Below the pieces are notes generated by a model. The model did not search any database. It was not told where the DNA came from and saw only the letters and a list, made by a program, of their open reading frames with translations. A stretch of 64,000 bases of DNA from Erpobdella octoculata. Taxonomy: Eukaryota > Annelida > Clitellata > Hirudinida > Erpobdellidae. The position numbers and the translations under genes are program-made. The stretch lies in assembly GCA_963978895.1 (NCBI GenBank), contig OZ022247.1, forward strand, positions 3,596,452-3,660,451, in the 5' to 3' direction. Below, piece by piece: positions 42,890 to 53,256 of this stretch. The stretch's first letter is position 1; every line of letters starts with the position of its first letter.

Positions 42890-43400
42890 CAACCGATGTT
42901 CCAGAACTTATATCTCGGTAACTATTATTGTCAAATTTTTGATTTAAATTTTAAAATTCAGTTTAATCATGTATCAACAATGTATCAAAAATTCAGAAGC
43001 CGACAATTACTTTTACTACCTAGCAGACACTCAGTTAGTAGACCCCTCTCTGATTTACGCTTTAACAACACCGATGTTGCAGAGCTAATATCTCGGTAAC
43101 TATTATTGTGAAATTTTTCATTTAATTTTATAATTTAGTTCAATCATGTTTCTACAAAATATCAAAAATTCAGAAGCCGACAATTACTTTTACTACCTAG
43201 CAGACACTCAGGTAGTAGACCCCTCTCTGATTTACGCTTTAACAACACCGATATTGCAGAGCTAATATCTCGGTAACTATTATTGTGAAATTTTTCATTT
43301 AATTTTATAATTTAGTTCAATCATGTTTCTACAAAATATCAAAAATTCAGAAGCCGACAATTACTTTTACTACCTAGCAGACACTCAGGTAATAGACTCC
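42890..43400. repeat. 177-bp tandem units, left arm
   Basis: Roughly 2.5 units. The outermost unit differs most from the others, matching the outermost unit of the right arm (CCAGAACTTATATCTCGG in both). Confidence 0.9.
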
Positions 43401-43425
43401 ATTTCTAACACATTCGTTGTCGCAA

Positions 43426-43428
<3 letters not shown>

Positions 43429-43520
<92 letters not shown>
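43429..43520. repeat. (TA)n microsatellite
   Basis: About 46 uninterrupted TA units just inside the left arm. Confidence 0.97.
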
Positions 43521-43522
<2 letters not shown>

Positions 43523-43767
43523 GTAATTATTGTTGTGAGGTTTTTTATTTAAATTTTAAACTTTAGCTCTTACATGTTTCTACAGCAAGAACATTTAAAC
43601 ATTCAAGTATATTTTGGTAGCAATGAATGTTATTTTCGAGTGTGGGAGACAGAACGTTTCATTTATTACATCTGGTTTTGCCTATCCCAAGGACGGATGT
43701 TTTAACATTACGATGAACACTAGATGTATTTCTTGGAATAATGTTAAATATTTATTTATTTATAACA

Positions 43768-43925
43768 ATAGCGGAGTATCCCTGCGTTAGCCGGGGTTTT
43801 TATGTTTTTATATTGTTTTTCTAACTCGCTCCCATTTCCTTCCTCGCTTGCTTTCCGGTCCCGGTCACTTTCCCGCCCCCGGTCGCTTTTCCGCTCTCGC
43901 TTGCTCTCCCGTTCTCGGTCGCTTA
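43768..43925 (-). mobile_element. Degenerate Helitron 3' end
   Basis: On the minus strand it runs through GAGCG and GGGAAAG repeats to AAAAACCCCGGCTAACGCAG and ends near CCGCTAT. This matches the Helitron 3' end at 52,629, with CTAG mutated to CTAT. Confidence 0.6.
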
Positions 43926-44134
43926 CCTCCACTGCCTACGAATACCAAAGGTCAATTGCATTATTTCTCAAACAATAAGACATTGTACACCGTGCAAAAA
44001 GTTGTGAATTTCTTTTAAAAAATAAACTTGAAGATGTTTTATGACAATAACAAGAAAATTGTTGTGAATGATAAAAGTTTTGTATCAATAAGACGCACAA
44101 ATTCAAAAATAATATGAAATAAGAAAATATTATT

Positions 44135-44285
44135 AACAAAAATATTTACAAAAATATTTACAAAAATATTTACAAAAATATTTACAAAAATATTTACAAA
44201 AATATTTACAAAAATATTTACAAAAATATTTACAAAAACATTTACAAAAATATTTACAAAATTATTAACAAAAATACTTAAGAGT
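44135..44285. repeat. 12-bp minisatellite
   Basis: About 11 copies of AAAATATTTACA, with degenerate copies continuing to about 44,360. Confidence 0.93.
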
Positions 44286-44649
44286 TATTTACAGTTAGGA
44301 TATTTACAAAAAATATTTGCAAGTTGATATTTATGATAGATTGTGTAGGACCCTAAAAAATATTTACAGTTATTTAGTTATAAAAAAAAGTTGAACCAAA
44401 TAAATGTATAAAAAGAAGAAGAACGAGACTTTACAATCTGTTGCATGGAGTTTAAAAATTATTACTAAGCGATACATCTGGAAAATGGTATTATCGCTTT
44501 TGTGAAATTATTACTCAGCAATAAGTAACCTCCGACAAACAATCTTTACAAGTATATATAAAAAAAAAGTTGAACAAAATAAATATACAAAAAAGGAGAA
44601 CGACACTTTACAATCTGCTGTATGAAATTTAAAAATTATTAGTAAAAAT

Positions 44650-45706
44650 TCAGCAATATCTAACATCAGACAAACAATCTTTACAAGTATATTTTTTATT
44701 TTTAAACGCGGTATCTGGTATTTTTTCACAAAAGCGATGGTACCATTTTCCACATGTATCGCATGAAATCATGTCTTCATCATGATTTCCGTTATTTAAA
44801 TAATTTAAATTGCATTTGCAATAAAGTTGGACCACTTTTTCATCGGGAGGTTCTTCTTCTTGTTTATGATAATCTTCCATTTCGCAAAAAAACGTATTAT
44901 TAATGCTTTGGATTATTTTTGTCCTTAAGCTTTTCTGATTATATGAGGCTGTCGCCGGGTTCCTACCTGCTGCAAGAGTTGCAGCAAAAGCAACACTAAA
45001 CGGTCCACAATCTGCTGAACCAACTTGTTGCTGTACCTTATGCTGTTTAATTGTTAATTCAGAATTCTTGAAATTTTTATTTAAATAGCAAACTGTTCTT
45101 ATTTCTTCATCTGACAGGGTCCTACACAAACTGTCATAAATATCAACTTGTCCTACGTTACTAAAGATGTTACTAACGGTGACCCAATGATAGCCACCCT
45201 GGTTTATGATTTGGATAAATTTTTTCGTTTTGAGTTTTGCACTTTTACTTTGTGCCATCTGAAAGATATCGAGCAATACGGGTTTACAATTTTTATATAG
45301 TTTCTCATGACTTCTTTCCAGTTACACGTAAAAGTTCGACCTTCTTGATGGACACGCAAATAATTCCAGTCATTCCTATCAAGCACAAAATTAAATTCTT
45401 TTTCCAAAGATTTCGTCCAAACCTGAGCAGAACTTATGTTGGAATTTATATCTACATTTGAATTTGGTGACGGAAGACTGCTATAAGCTGTTGAAAGAGA
45501 ACAATTGTCTTTTTCTTGAGTTTGACCGCCATTCAAAGCAGTGCTGTTACGCTTGTAAATCTGTTTTATATAGTATTTATTTTTGTTCGTGTCAGGGACT
45601 CCAATTGATTTTAAAACGTCTTTCCACAAATCCGCACCTTGATAAGATTTTTTGACAGTGTCTACTGCCGTAACTATTTCATTGACCTCAAAATAAGCAT
45701 ATTTCT
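44650..45706 (-). CDS. Ulp1-type cysteine protease with PHD finger
   Basis: Two minus-strand segments. The upstream one (45,706 to about 45,288) follows an acceptor (TTGCTTTTTGCAG) and contains FVLDRNDWNYLRVHQEG and TCNWKEVMRNY, not recognised. The downstream one (45,258-44,650) reads GGYHWVTVSNIF, VDIYDSL and QVGSADCGPFSVAFAA. These give the H, D, Q and C of a ubiquitin-like-protein protease (Ulp1/SENP, clan CE) fold. It then has a C4HC3 PHD finger: CKC, DMISCDTCGKWYHRFC, CKDC. The two segments are in different frames, separated by a 29-nt GT...AG stretch (45,287-45,259) that keeps phase if removed. That is either a minute intron or a frame-breaking indel. The expected protein would cleave a ubiquitin-like modifier and bind a histone tail. 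Start exons were not found. It lies in the centre of the foldback-like element. Confidence 0.7.
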
Positions 45707-45848
45707 GCAAAAAGCAATATAAATTTAAATTAATTCAAATAATTAACTGTATTACTAGATTTGATTTTATTATTATATAAGATATCCCATTACAATGACG
45801 AACCTTTCAAATACCAAAGTATATAAATACCACAAAAAATTTTAACTT

Positions 45849-45873
45849 GCATACACACATGCATACACACATA

Positions 45874-45922
<49 letters not shown>

Positions 45923-46478
45923 ACATACACACATACATACATACATACATACATACATACATACAAACACACACACATATACACACATATACACACATAT
46001 ACACACACATACACACACATACACACACACATACATACATACATACATACATACATACATACATACATACATACATACATACATACATACATACATACAT
46101 ACATACATACATACATACATACATACATACATACATACATACATACACACACACATACACACACATACACGCATACAACACGCATACACACACGCATACA
46201 CACACGCATACACACACGCATACATACACGCATACATAAACACATACATACACGCATACACACACGCATACACGCACGCATACACGCACGCATACACGCA
46301 CGCATACACACACGCATACACGCACGCATACACGCACGCATACACACACGCATACACACACGCATACACACACGGATACACACACGGATACACACACAAA
46401 CATACACATACATACATACATACATACATACATACATACATACATACATACATACATACATACATACATACATACATT
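45849..46478. repeat. Compound CA / TACA / CGCA microsatellite
   Basis: Blocks of ACAC, CATA and ACGCATACAC over 630 bp. All long Val/Cys/Met/Tyr or His/Thr frames here are artefacts. Confidence 0.97.
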
Positions 46479-46479
46479 G

Positions 46480-47035
46480 GAAATTATGTATGTAAATATT
46501 GGAGCTATTAATACCAGATTATGAACAAATGAAGCAAAAACAAAGTTTTTTAAAAACACACTTTTATATTTTTATTAAACAACGAGTATATTAGCATATC
46601 ACAAATAATTATTTCATTACATTTTGTCCAATCGATCCGAAAATTTGATAGAATGCATTGTTAATCAGTTCGGAGGTATGTTTAAATTTTGAAGTCTCTA
46701 GCTCATTGGGCAGTTTATTTAAAATCAATTGCAAATTTTAACGACAGACAGATAGATAGACAGACTGACAGACAGACAGACAAAGAAGTCGAGTTAAGTA
46801 AAAGTGTGTAAAAAACATCGTTTTTCCTTAGAATCCGTTCCCGTAAAATTTAGTTGTTGTTTGTAAAAATATAAATTTAAGACATAAAATTGAGAGCGAC
46901 GAGGTTTAACATACTTATAATAGGAAGATAGAAATAAATAGAAACTGAAATAGTATGTGGTTTCCTTCACAGATCGAACTGACTTGTAGGTCGGAAATAA
47001 CGGATAATGAAAAACTTTACGCTTGCATGCTATCT
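46480..47035. other. No supported gene
   Basis: AT-rich, with a GACAGACAGATAGATAGAC stretch at 46,742-46,785. Confidence 0.5.
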
Positions 47036-47039
47036 TAGA

Positions 47040-47490
47040 TTCAATAATAAATAAACAAGTAAATTAAAAACGAATTTTTAAAACCCAATGCTTTTATATG
47101 TAATTAAAACACAAATTTTGCAATCAATTTTTTCTTATATTACTCTTTTATTTTATATTAAAGTCGCAAACCTTGGCAAACTTCCAGAGTACCACATCAT
47201 GTTAAATAAACAACTTAGCTAGCTTCCCATGAGACAAATTTTATTCAATTTGCGGTTTCTTGTAGACTGTTAAATAAACAAACTGCTTATTAACTAAATT
47301 AATTGACTTATTGTAAAACTAATAATTGAATATTGCATTGTCTTCTATTTAGTATTTTGAGCATGTATGCAAAATTTGAAAAAATCTATCATCAGGAAGT
47401 GACTCAAAAATTGATTGCAAGATTTGAAACAGACAGAGAAACAAACAGACAGACAGAGAAACAAACAGAGACGACGAGTAGATAAAAGCA
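47040..47490 (-). repeat. Dispersed repeat, inverted partner of 26,320-26,700
   Basis: Contains all blocks of the other copy plus about 100 bp extra in the middle. A 73-bp segment containing GACTCAAAAATTGATTGCAA is repeated again at 47,499-47,590. Confidence 0.8.
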
Positions 47491-47916
47491 TTGGGAATGA
47501 CTCAAAAATTGATTGCAAGATTTGAAACAGACAGAGAAACAAACAGACAGAGAAACAAACAGAGACGACGAGTAGATAAAAGCATTGGGAAAAAAGTCAG
47601 TCGTCTCTCAGTTTTCAGGTCGATCTAATAAATATAAAGGATATAAGGTTGAAGAATGACGACTGCGTTAGAGATTAAATTGGAAAAAATCGCTTTGTAC
47701 TAAAATGGCAGATGATGGAACCATTAAAATAAATAGAGTTGCGTGGGGCACGGAGAACGGGTAGCTGAATCATAGTAAAGTTTATTTTTATTGATTGATT
47801 GAACACAGTGAAAATAATATAAGGGATTTGACAAACAAAGTTGAATTATTTTAAAGGATTGAAAGATTATACTATCCCAGATTTCAACAGCATTAGATTT
47901 ACAAACTTTTATTCAA

Positions 47917-48130
47917 TCTCTGTACGCAAATCTTGCAAGTAAAATTTAACAAGTTTTTTTATTAGTTAGTAAGCTGAAACTTTTAGCATAGCTTTATTTA
48001 TATTGGATGAAAATGCATGATTAAATTGAAAAAAAAACCGAAAAACCTAATTTGAATATCTTTCGTATTTCTAACCCTATTAAAATAAAAGTTTGTGTTG
48101 AAAAACTCGTTTATTCCTTTACTTGTTTGT
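47917..48130 (+). repeat. Dispersed repeat, partner of 20,148-20,370
   Basis: Same block order and orientation as the other copy. Function and family unknown. Confidence 0.8.
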
Positions 48131-48439
48131 TTATAAAAATACCTCCAAAGTACAAAAACGTTTTCACTAAATTATTAAAAAGTATTGTTTTCTGTTTTTC
48201 CATGGAAAACAAAAATGACAATAATTTGGTACAATTTTTTGCTACATACATAGTAGCCTATTTTTGAACATTATTTAAAATTGCCAGACTGGTTAGAAAT
48301 ATTGTGCACATTATGAACTTTATTAATATGTTTTAATGAGTCTTACCAGATTTGGTTTTAGTCAACATTTTCAGGACACTACCCAAATCAAAACACCAAC
48401 ATTTGAAACAAATTACTAAACACCGGGGAAGAGGGTATT

Positions 48440-48805
48440 CGCCGGGAAGGCATTAAAAATTCCATAAATATGCCTTGACGACACACACCATGATTCTGCT
48501 GAGGAAAAACAAAGAAGATTTTCCAGCATCAAGATACTTCCAGACAGCGAATAGAGTAGGACTACGGGGTCACAGGTACAAGATCTTCGAACAATCGGAG
48601 GGGAAATTTAAGCAGAGATTCTTCAGCAGCAGCGTCATCAATGCCTGGAACCAGCTGAGTGAAGAAGCAGTTTCTGTTGAGTCGATTAAACATTTTAAAA
48701 TTATGCTTGGACAAATTGGTTTTTAACCAGTATTGGTTATCACACAGGCTCTTTAGTCTTCTGGACCACTTTAAACCATGTTATTATTATTTATTATTAT
48801 TAATT
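48440..48805 (+). pseudogene. Non-LTR retrotransposon ORF2 C-terminus, 5'-truncated
   Basis: The frame to 48,726 ends RVGLRGHRYKIFEQSEGKFK, then RFFSSSVINAWNQLSEEAVS and SIKHFKIML. This is the conserved tail of CR1/Rex/Jockey-type reverse transcriptases (RGH-YK---...R--FF-NRVIN-WN-LPE-VV---S---FK--L). The RT core is absent. A short 3' UTR and a TTATTATTATTTATT tail end where the right arm's tandem repeats begin. Confidence 0.85.
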
Positions 48806-50724
48806 GTCGGCTTCTGAATATTTGATATTTTGTAGCAACATGATTGAACTAAATTATAAAATTAAATAAAAATTTTCACAATAATAGTTACCGAGATATT
48901 AGCTCTGCAATATCGGTGTTGTTAAAGCGTAAATCAGAGAGGGGTCTACTACCTGAGTGTCTGCTAGGTAGTAAAAGTAATTGTCGGCTTCTGAATTTTT
49001 GATATTTTGTAAAAATATGATCGAACAAAATTATAAAATTAAATGAAAAATTTGACAATAATAGTTACCGAGATATTAGCTCTGCAATGTCGGTGTTGTT
49101 AAAGCGTAAATCAGAGAGGGGTCTACTACCTGAGTGTCTGCTAGGTAGTAAAAGTAATTGTCGGCTTCTGAATTTTTGATACGTCGTTGAAACATGATTA
49201 AACTGAATTTTAAAATTTAAATCAAAAATTTGACAATAATAGTTACCGAGATATTAGCTCTGCAACATCGGTGTTGTTAAAGTGTAAATCAGAGAGGGGT
49301 CAACTACCTGAGTGTCTGCTAGGTAGTAAAAGTAATTGTCGGCTTCTGAATTTTTGATATTTTGTAAAAATATGATTGAACTAAATTATAAAATTAAATA
49401 AAAATTTTCCCAATAATAGTTACCGAGATATTAGCTCTGCAATATCGGTTGTTAAAGCGTAAATCAGAGAAGGGTCTACTACCTGAGTGTCTGCTAGGTA
49501 GTAAAAGTAATTGTCGGCTTCTAAATTTTTGATATTTTGTAGAAATATGATTGAACTAAATTTTAAAATTAAATAAAAATTTTCACAATAATAGTTACCG
49601 AGATATTAGCTCTGCAATATCGGTTGTTAAAGCGTAAATCAGAGAGGGGTCTACTACCTGAGTGTCTGCTAGGTAGTAAAAGTAATTGTCGGGTTCTAAA
49701 TTTTTGATATTTTGTAGAAATATGATTGAACTAAATTATAAAATTAAATAAAAAATTTCACAATAATAGTTACCGAGATATTAGCTCTGCAATATCGGTG
49801 TTGTTAAAGCGTAAATCAGAGAGGGGTCTACTAACTGAGTGTCTGCTAGGTAGTAAAAGTAATTGTCGGCTTCTGAATTTTTGATATTTTGTAAAAATAT
49901 GATTGAACTAAATTATAAAATTAAATAAAAATTTTCACAATAATAGTTACCGAGATATTAGCTCTGCAACATCGGTGTTGTTAAAGTGTAAATCAGAGAG
50001 GGGTCTACTAACTGAGTGTCTGCTAGGTAGTAAAAGTAATTGTCGGCTTCTGAATTTTTGATATTTTGTAAAAATATGATTGAACTAAATTATAAAATTA
50101 AATAAAAATTTTCACAATAATAGTTACCGAGATATTAGCTCTGCAACATCGGTGTTGTTAAAGCGTAAATCAGAGAGGGGTCTACTACCTGAGTGTCTAC
50201 TACCTGAGTGTCTGCTAGGTAGTAAAAGTAATTGTCGGCTTCTGAATTTTTGATACGTTGTTGATACATGATTAAACTGAATTTTAAAATTTAAATCAAA
50301 AATTTGACAATAATAGTTACCGAGATATAAGTTCTGGAACATCGGTTGTAAATCAGTAAGGAGTCCGCTTTGGTTCTAAGTTTTGAATTTTGTATATGTT
50401 GTAAGAGTACAAATAAAGTTAAAATAGAAACTTAAAATTATTTATAAAACGTTTTAGTAACTGAAAATGAGTTCCTAAAACATTGGTGGTTCCGTACATT
50501 TTTGTTTACTTTATGGTAAATGCAAATTAAATCTCAAATATCTTTTCAAATTGTTGTTGTCGGTTTTTTATTTCAACCCTATCAGTTTTAAAATTTAATT
50601 GTCTAACATTACCGATATTTCTTTTTTATATTTAAATAAAATAATTTGAGTGTCTGCTAGCTTTCCCCGTGCATTTCATAAGCTTTTCACCGTGTTACGA
50701 GTGTCTGCTAGCTTTACCGCAGTG
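48806..50724 (-). repeat. Right inverted arm with about nine 177-bp units
   Basis: Tandem units recur at about 48,954, 49,132, 49,309, 49,484, 49,660, 49,838, 50,015 and 50,190 (positions of GAGTGTCTGCTAGG). An 18-bp internal duplicate of CTACTACCTGAGTGT lies at 50,183-50,205. The outer unique part (50,331-50,724) mirrors the left arm and lacks the pogo element. Confidence 0.93.
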
Positions 50725-50892
50725 TCTTCATCTTCTCTTCTTTCTTAAGATTGATTCTTTCAACACGTCTCTTACGTGCCTTGCGAACCTTGTTACGTCT
50801 AGCTTCAGCTTGATCGCTGTAAAAACAAACCAACGTGTCATCTATATCCAAAATAATTTTTTAATAATTTATTCACAAAACGTTCTCTTACT
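50725..50892 (-). pseudogene. RPL19-type gene, last two exon parts
   Basis: The last exon enters at 50,816 after TTTGTTTTTACAG and reads DQAEARRNKVRKARKRRVER, INLKKEEKMK, up to the insertion point. DQAEARR-K---ARKRR-ER---KKEE is the strongly conserved C-terminal helix of ribosomal protein L19. The preceding exon ends at 50,892 with NAKMLN across a consensus donor (GTAAGAG) and a 75-nt intron, in phase. Before that, AISKFVED fits L19 poorly, and earlier exons are not recognised. With the insertion, translation would run three codons into the element (TLR) and stop, replacing ten native residues. It may be a diverged copy, a captured fragment or the live gene. Confidence 0.65.
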
Positions 50893-51099
50893 TAAGCATC
50901 TTAGCATTTGAGTCTTCTACAAACTTGCTGATTGCTCGAGGCAAAAGTGTCTTTGAAGCCTGCATGGCCCCTTGGTGTTAAACGACCGATGCCAGATTTG
51001 ACATAGCGGGCATGTGTGATGCTTTGACGTGTTTGTGACCTTTGGTAAATGTGTACATATATGGTTTACGAAAACAGTCGAATTTAGTTTTCTGGTGCT

Positions 51100-51236
51100 G
51101 TGACAGGGAGCGGAAGACAAGCGGGAAAAGAGAGCGACCGAGAGCGTGAGAGCAAGCGGGGAAGGAAACGGGAGCGAGAGAGAAAAACGACCGAAAAACC
51201 GCTAAAAACCCCGGGCAACGCAAAGTACCTCGCTAG
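51100..51236 (+). mobile_element. Helitron 3' end, abutting the next Helitron
   Basis: GAGCGACC and GGGAGCGAGAG-type repeats run into AAAACCCCGGGCAACGC and end CGCTAG at 51,236. The C-rich hairpin arm and the CTAG end are Helitron 3' features. The next base starts another Helitron. Confidence 0.7.
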
Positions 51237-51436
51237 TCTATATATATAAAAATGAATGTTTGTATATATGTATTTATGTATGTTAATGTCCTTTATGCAT
51301 TGCTACACCCTTCATCCGATCGTAATGAAATTTTCACACAACCTTGAGAGTCAATGAAAATCAAAAAAAAAAAAAATTTTGAAATCCGTCACAAAATGAG
51401 CGGAGCGGAGCGGGTGAGCGAGCGGGAACTATATAT

Positions 51437-51506
51437 ATATGTATGTGCGTATGTATGTGTGTATGTATGTATGTGTATGTGCATGTATGTGTGTCTGTGT
51501 TTATGT

Positions 51507-51575
<69 letters not shown>

Positions 51576-51576
51576 C

Positions 51577-51660
<84 letters not shown>
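51437..51660. repeat. TATG and (TA)n microsatellite inside the Helitron
   Basis: A TATGTG segment followed by about 75 TA units with two TATACA interruptions. Confidence 0.95.
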
Positions 51661-51662
<2 letters not shown>

Positions 51663-51709
51663 ATAAAGTTCAAAACTATTTCCTTTAAAACATCGTCATA
51701 AATTGAAAA

Positions 51710-52426
51710 TTGGCTGAAAAATTAAAATTTCAAATTTCAAATTTTTCTATCGAATTAATTATGCCACCTAAACGAAAAGCTATTGGTCAACTTACGCTCC
51801 AAGCAAGAAAGAAAAAGGCATTACGAAGTTCAGAAACAGAAGAACAGCGGGAAGCAAGACTTGAAAGCCTTCGATTATACAATGCTCAAAAAAAAGAAAG
51901 CCTTCGATTAAACGCTGCTCAATACCGTTCATCTGAAACAGCTGAGCAACGGGAAGCAAGACTGGAAAGCCTTCGATTAAACGCTGCTCAATACCGTTCA
52001 TCTGAAACAGCTGAGCAACGGGAAGCAAGACTGGAAAGCCTTCGATTAAACGCTGCTCAATACCGTTCATCTGAAACAGCTGAGCAACGGGAAGCAAGAC
52101 TGGAAAGCCTTCGATTAAACGCTGCTCAATACCGTTCATCTGAAACAGCTGAGCAACGGGAAGCAAAACTGGAAACAATAAGAGTAAGCAATGCTCAATC
52201 CAGACAAACACTACGTGACCGGGAACGGGAGAGCAAGCGTGAGCGGGAACGGGAAAGCAACCGGGAACGGGAAAGCGACCGGGAACGGGAAAGCAACCGG
52301 GAACATGAAAGCGACCGGGAACGGGAAAGCGACCGGGAAAGCGGAAAGCGACCGGGAACGCGGAAAGCGACTGGAATTGGGAGAGCAAGCTTGGAAGGAA
52401 ACGCGAGCAAGAGAGAAAATCGATAA
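51710..52426 (+). CDS. Helitron protein N-terminal fragment with 23-residue repeats
   Basis: 238 codons. The second Met begins [20 protein letters not shown], the usual opening of Helitron helicase-like ORFs in animals (from memory). Four near-perfect 69-bp repeats follow ([20 protein letters not shown]), then an Arg/Glu/Ser tract encoded by an 18-bp minisatellite (52,210-52,350). Neither the rolling-circle nuclease (HUH) nor the SF1 helicase is present. It is a deleted Helitron ORF and probably makes no active enzyme. The repeats predict a long charged helix. Confidence 0.75.
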   Translation: MAEKLKFQISNFSIELIMPPKRKAIGQLTLQARKKKALRSSETEEQREARLESLRLYNAQKKESLRLNAAQYRSSETAEQREARLESLRLNAAQYRSSETAEQREARLESLRLNAAQYRSSETAEQREARLESLRLNAAQYRSSETAEQREAKLETIRVSNAQSRQTLRDRERESKRERERESNRERESDRERESNREHESDRERESDRESGKRPGTRKATGIGRASLEGNASKRENR

Positions 52427-52560
52427 CAAAACTTCTGAGCGGGAAAGCGACCGGGAGCTGGAAAGCGACCAGGAGCTGGAAAGCGACCAGGAGCTGGAAA
52501 TCGACCGAGAGCGGAAAAGCGACCGGGAACGCGACGAAAACGGGAAAGTGGAGAAGGAAA
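52205..52560. repeat. 18-bp minisatellite GGGAACGGGAAAGCGACC
   Basis: Repeats of GGGAACGGGAAAGCGACC, changing after 52,440 to GGAGCTGGAAAGCGACCA. Similar but degenerate repeats are found in all other Helitron 3' regions here. Confidence 0.9.
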
Positions 52561-52754
52561 CGGGAGCGAGAGAGACAAACATTAGAAAAACCTCTAAAAA
52601 CCCCGGGCAACGCCGGGTAACCCCGCTAGTTCTATTATAAAGAATAAAGTATTTGGGTGCTAGCAGAGTAGCACTGTAAACTTGATATAGATTACCCTAC
52701 ATTTTGGTAACATATTTTGGTTGAAAATAACATCTTAAACAATTTTATTAACTT

Positions 52755-52960
52755 TTTTGATGAATAGTCCGCTGGATGAAAAGACATTAGATGAACAGTC
52801 CTTATGATGAACCGTCCTTATGATGAACCGTCCTTATGATGGACCGTCCTATTGATGAATAGTCCTTTGGTGAATAGTCCTCTGATGAATAGTCCCTTGA
52901 TGAATAGTCATTGATGAACAGTCCTTTGATGAATCGTCTTTTGATGAACAGTCCTAGAAT
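52755..52960. repeat. TGATGAATAGTCC minisatellite
   Basis: About 12 degenerate copies of a 13-17-bp unit containing TGATGAA and GTCC. Confidence 0.85.
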
Positions 52961-53256
52961 CAATGCCACCAAGTTTAGCAAATAACGAAATAACACACGT
53001 TTTCAGAACAAATACATTTTACAAAACATAAAATAAACTTAACAAAGCTTGAGCACAAGTTTTACTTAATGTAAATATACTTATAAACAACTTATTTACT
53101 GTTTTCTATCAAATGTGGAAGCCTTCAACATGTAATTCATTAAAAAATGTACCAGCATTGACAAAAACAAACAGTCTGAAAACTTCTGAGTACCATGGAT
53201 CTACAGAAACTTCAAGATAACACTTATAAATGAACTATTCACCGAAACCACTTATT

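Larger units (their letters stand above)
40816..43400 (+). repeat. Left inverted arm
   Basis: Outer unique part 40,816-41,057 and 42,747-42,895 (interrupted by the pogo element), then 177-bp units with AGCAGACACTCAGGTAGTAG and AGAGCTAATATCTCGGTAAC. TAGCAGACAC recurs at 43,021, 43,198 and 43,375, giving the period. Confidence 0.9.
40816..50724. mobile_element. Foldback-like element with tandem-repeat inverted arms and an Ulp1-PHD gene
   Basis: The termini are CACTGCGGTAAAGCTAGCAG at the left and its reverse complement at the right, flanked by TCTTCAT. The arms share about 390 bp of unique outer sequence, then 177-bp tandem units: about 2.5 on the left (42,896-43,400), about 9 on the right (48,806-50,330). 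Arms of unequal length made of tandem repeats are the hallmark of foldback elements, and Galileo-type P-superfamily elements are reported to make 7-bp duplications (from memory). The centre (43.4-48.8 kb) holds an Ulp1-PHD gene on the minus strand plus other repeats. No transposase is recognised. The alternative, two independent inverted insertions, does not explain the perfect outer target duplication or the continuous exon. Confidence 0.75.
51237..52629 (+). mobile_element. Non-autonomous Helitron
   Basis: Starts TCTATATATATAAAAATG and ends CGCCGGGTAACCCCGCTAG, followed by T. The 5' TC, the 3' CTAG and the GC hairpin CCCGG-GCAACG-CCGGG shortly before the end are diagnostic. There are no terminal inverted repeats or target duplication, as expected for rolling-circle elements. 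It is 1393 bp long and carries one N-terminal ORF fragment but no Rep or helicase domain. Confidence 0.85.

Noticed and set aside
43936..44139. 67-aa minus-strand frame with a hydrophobic start
   Set aside because: Short and AT-driven, with no homologue recognised and no splice or promoter support.
45790..46559. Long minus-strand frames of 211-250 aa (Cys/Val/Met/Tyr periodic)
   Set aside because: They are translations of the CA/TACA microsatellite in three frames and have no independent support.
48803..50330. Regular 177-bp repeats as a CRISPR array or centromeric satellite
   Set aside because: The units are contiguous without unique spacers, and they form one arm of an inverted pair with a target duplication.
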